A DNA stretch of 6,208 bases from Pseudomonadota bacterium (GTDB taxonomy: Bacteria; Pseudomonadota; Alphaproteobacteria; Ferrovibrionales; Ferrovibrionaceae). Below, piece after piece: positions 5,489 through 6,208 of the stretch. The stretch lies in the NCBI GenBank assembly GCA_023433835.1, contig JAEYTW010000109.1, positions 1 through 6,208 on the forward strand, given 5' to 3'. The notes below the pieces were generated by a model that was not told the DNA's origin, ran no database searches, and saw nothing but the letters and a program-made list of their open reading frames with translations. The first letter of the stretch is position 1, and each line of letters starts with the position of its first letter. The position numbers and the translations under genes are program-made.

Positions 5489-5677
5489 TCAAGAAGTCTT
5501 GAAAAAGCCGTCGGCCGCACCGCGCGCGGCGCGCTTGCGGGTGATTTCCTGGCGGAGGCGCTCGATCTCGGCCTCGTGGCCGCGGATGCGCCCTTCGAGT
5601 TCGTCGATCGACATCATGTCGAGGTTGAGCGGCGGTTGCCGCCAGGCCTGGGGCAGGTCGTCGTTGTCGTCGCGCAT
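5489..5677 (-). CDS. DUF1192 family small protein
   Basis: A 62-residue hydrophilic protein matching the DUF1192 pattern: an acidic N-terminus (MRDDNDDLP), NLDMMSIDELEGRI (18-31), then a charged helix AEIERLRQEITRKRA (36-50) that should form a short coiled coil. The family is common in alphaproteobacteria and has no established function. The ATG at 5677 is preceded by GGAG with an eight-base gap; the frame continues upstream across the divergent promoter, but that extension is low-complexity and runs antisense to the oxidoreductase gene, so it is not used. It is the first gene of the operon; its stop is 13 bases from the metY start. From memory, DUF1192 genes often sit beside a PIG3-type quinone oxidoreductase, which matches the divergent neighbour here. 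Confidence 0.85.
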   Translation of the reverse strand: MRDDNDDLPQAWRQPPLNLDMMSIDELEGRIRGHEAEIERLRQEITRKRAARGAADGFFKTS

Positions 5678-5691
5678 GTGCACGGCTCCGC

Positions 5692-5740
5692 TTGGATCGG
5701 GCTCGGATCGTGATAATACACGAGGACCGCTATCGACAAC
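5692..5740. promoter_or_regulatory. Divergent promoter region with central palindrome
   Basis: The 76 bases between the two divergent starts contain one AT-rich island. On the minus strand TTGTCG (5739-5734) and TATTAT (5718-5713) form a -35/-10 pair with a short 15-base spacer. On the plus strand TTGGAT (5692-5697) lies 16 bases before TAATAC (5714-5719), or 14 before GATAAT (5712-5717). Both -10 elements therefore share the same bases. The perfect inverted repeat TCGTG-ATAATA-CACGA (5708-5723) covers them and is a candidate operator. GGATCG is repeated at 5694 and 5705, and CGAGGAC at 5721 and 5741. Confidence 0.45.
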
Positions 5741-5753
5741 CGAGGACAGGCCG

Positions 5754-6208
5754 ATGACGCTGCCCGCCACCATGACCGCGATCGAGATCTCAGCCCCCGG
5801 CGGCCCGGAAGTCCTGCGGCCCGGCACCCGGCCGGTGCCCCGGCCGGGCCCCGGCGACGTGCTGATCAAGGTCACGGTGGCCGGCGTCAATCGCCCCGAC
5901 GTCGCCCAACGCGAAGGCCGCTATCCGCCGCCGCCCGGCGCCTCCGACATTCCCGGCCTGGAAATCGCCGGTACCGTCGCCGCGCTGGGGGAAGGCGTCA
6001 CCGGCTTCGCCGTCGGCGACCGGGTCTGCGCGCTGGTCTCCGGCGGCGGTTACGCCGAATACTGCACCGCGCCGGTCGGCCAATGCCTGGCCCCGCCCGA
6101 CGGCTTCAGCGACGAGGAGGCCGCCGCGATCCCGGAAAACTGGTTCACCGTCTGGTCGAACCTGATCGACCGTGCCGGCCTGAAGGCCGGCGCGCCCCGG
6201 GGGATCAA
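5754..6208 (+). CDS. PIG3-type NAD(P)H quinone oxidoreductase, 3' end missing
   Basis: The first 151 codons of a zinc-free medium-chain dehydrogenase/reductase of the quinone oxidoreductase (PIG3/TP53I3-like) group, which reduces quinones with NAD(P)H. The GroES-like N-terminal domain is clear: PGGPEVL (15-21), PGPGDVLIKV (31-40), AGVNRPDV (43-50), YPPPPGASDIPGLEIAGTV (57-75), VGDRVCALVSGGGYAEY (87-103) and the approach to the nucleotide-binding domain, FTVWSNLIDRAGLKAG (131-146). The zinc-ligand pattern of alcohol dehydrogenases is absent, as expected. The ATG at 5754 has GAGG eight bases upstream; a second ATG at 5772 would match many relatives better in length but has no ribosome binding site. 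The last five codons (APRGI) do not look like the LLVHGG strand expected here. The glycine-rich cofactor loop lies outside the window. Confidence 0.9.
   Translation, partial: MTLPATMTAIEISAPGGPEVLRPGTRPVPRPGPGDVLIKVTVAGVNRPDVAQREGRYPPPPGASDIPGLEIAGTVAALGEGVTGFAVGDRVCALVSGGGYAEYCTAPVGQCLAPPDGFSDEEAAAIPENWFTVWSNLIDRAGLKAGAPRGI

Noticed and set aside
4069..5502. Long plus-strand open frame (477 codons) opposite metY
   Set aside because: It lies antisense to a clear PLP enzyme gene. Its translation is rich in Arg, Gly, Gln and His with no recognisable domain, as expected of an antisense frame in GC-rich DNA.
5678..5890. Upstream in-frame extension of the DUF1192 gene
   Set aside because: It would cross the divergent promoter and overlap the oxidoreductase start; DUF1192 proteins are about 60 residues, matching the ATG at 5677.
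1..6208. CRISPR array, tRNA, rRNA or insertion sequence
   Set aside because: I saw no regularly spaced direct repeats, tRNA cloverleaf, rRNA segment, transposase or terminal inverted repeats.

Overview
The window is high-GC bacterial DNA, most likely from an alphaproteobacterium (possibly Rhodospirillales-like; genus not determinable). The evidence is a cysteine-free L31, a small heat-shock gene with a ROSE-type RNA thermometer leader, a DUF1192 gene, and a PIG3-type quinone oxidoreductase divergent from it. Both window ends cut through genes.

Layout: (1) 1-2105, two plus-strand phage-type genes overlapping by one base: the C-terminal 480 residues of a glycine-rich tail or fibre protein, then a 220-residue protein with an SPRY/lectin-like stretch and visibly lower GC. 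(2) 2138-2572, the ribosomal protein gene rpmE with its own sigma70-type promoter, a short structured leader and two downstream hairpins. (3) 2587-3380, an Hsp20 small heat-shock gene with a candidate RpoH promoter, a multi-hairpin leader ending in a ROSE-like hairpin that covers the ribosome binding site, and a strong intrinsic terminator. (4) 3387-5677, a compact minus-strand operon transcribed in the order DUF1192, O-acetylhomoserine sulfhydrylase (MetY type), alpha/beta hydrolase, with gaps of 13 and 1 bases. (5) 5754-6208, the N-terminal half of a quinone oxidoreductase, divergent from that operon across a 76-bp region holding a palindrome over the only AT-rich bases.

How the parts work together: the phage genes look like the end of a prophage or phage-derived tail module lying against a host housekeeping gene. 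The heat-shock gene appears controlled twice, by transcription and by RNA melting. The minus-strand operon combines sulfur amino-acid synthesis (homocysteine from O-acetylhomoserine and sulfide) with an uncharacterised hydrolase and a small coiled-coil protein. No wholly new system is evident. The most distinctive items are the ROSE-like leader, the phage/host junction, the divergent operator candidate and the MetY-hydrolase coupling.
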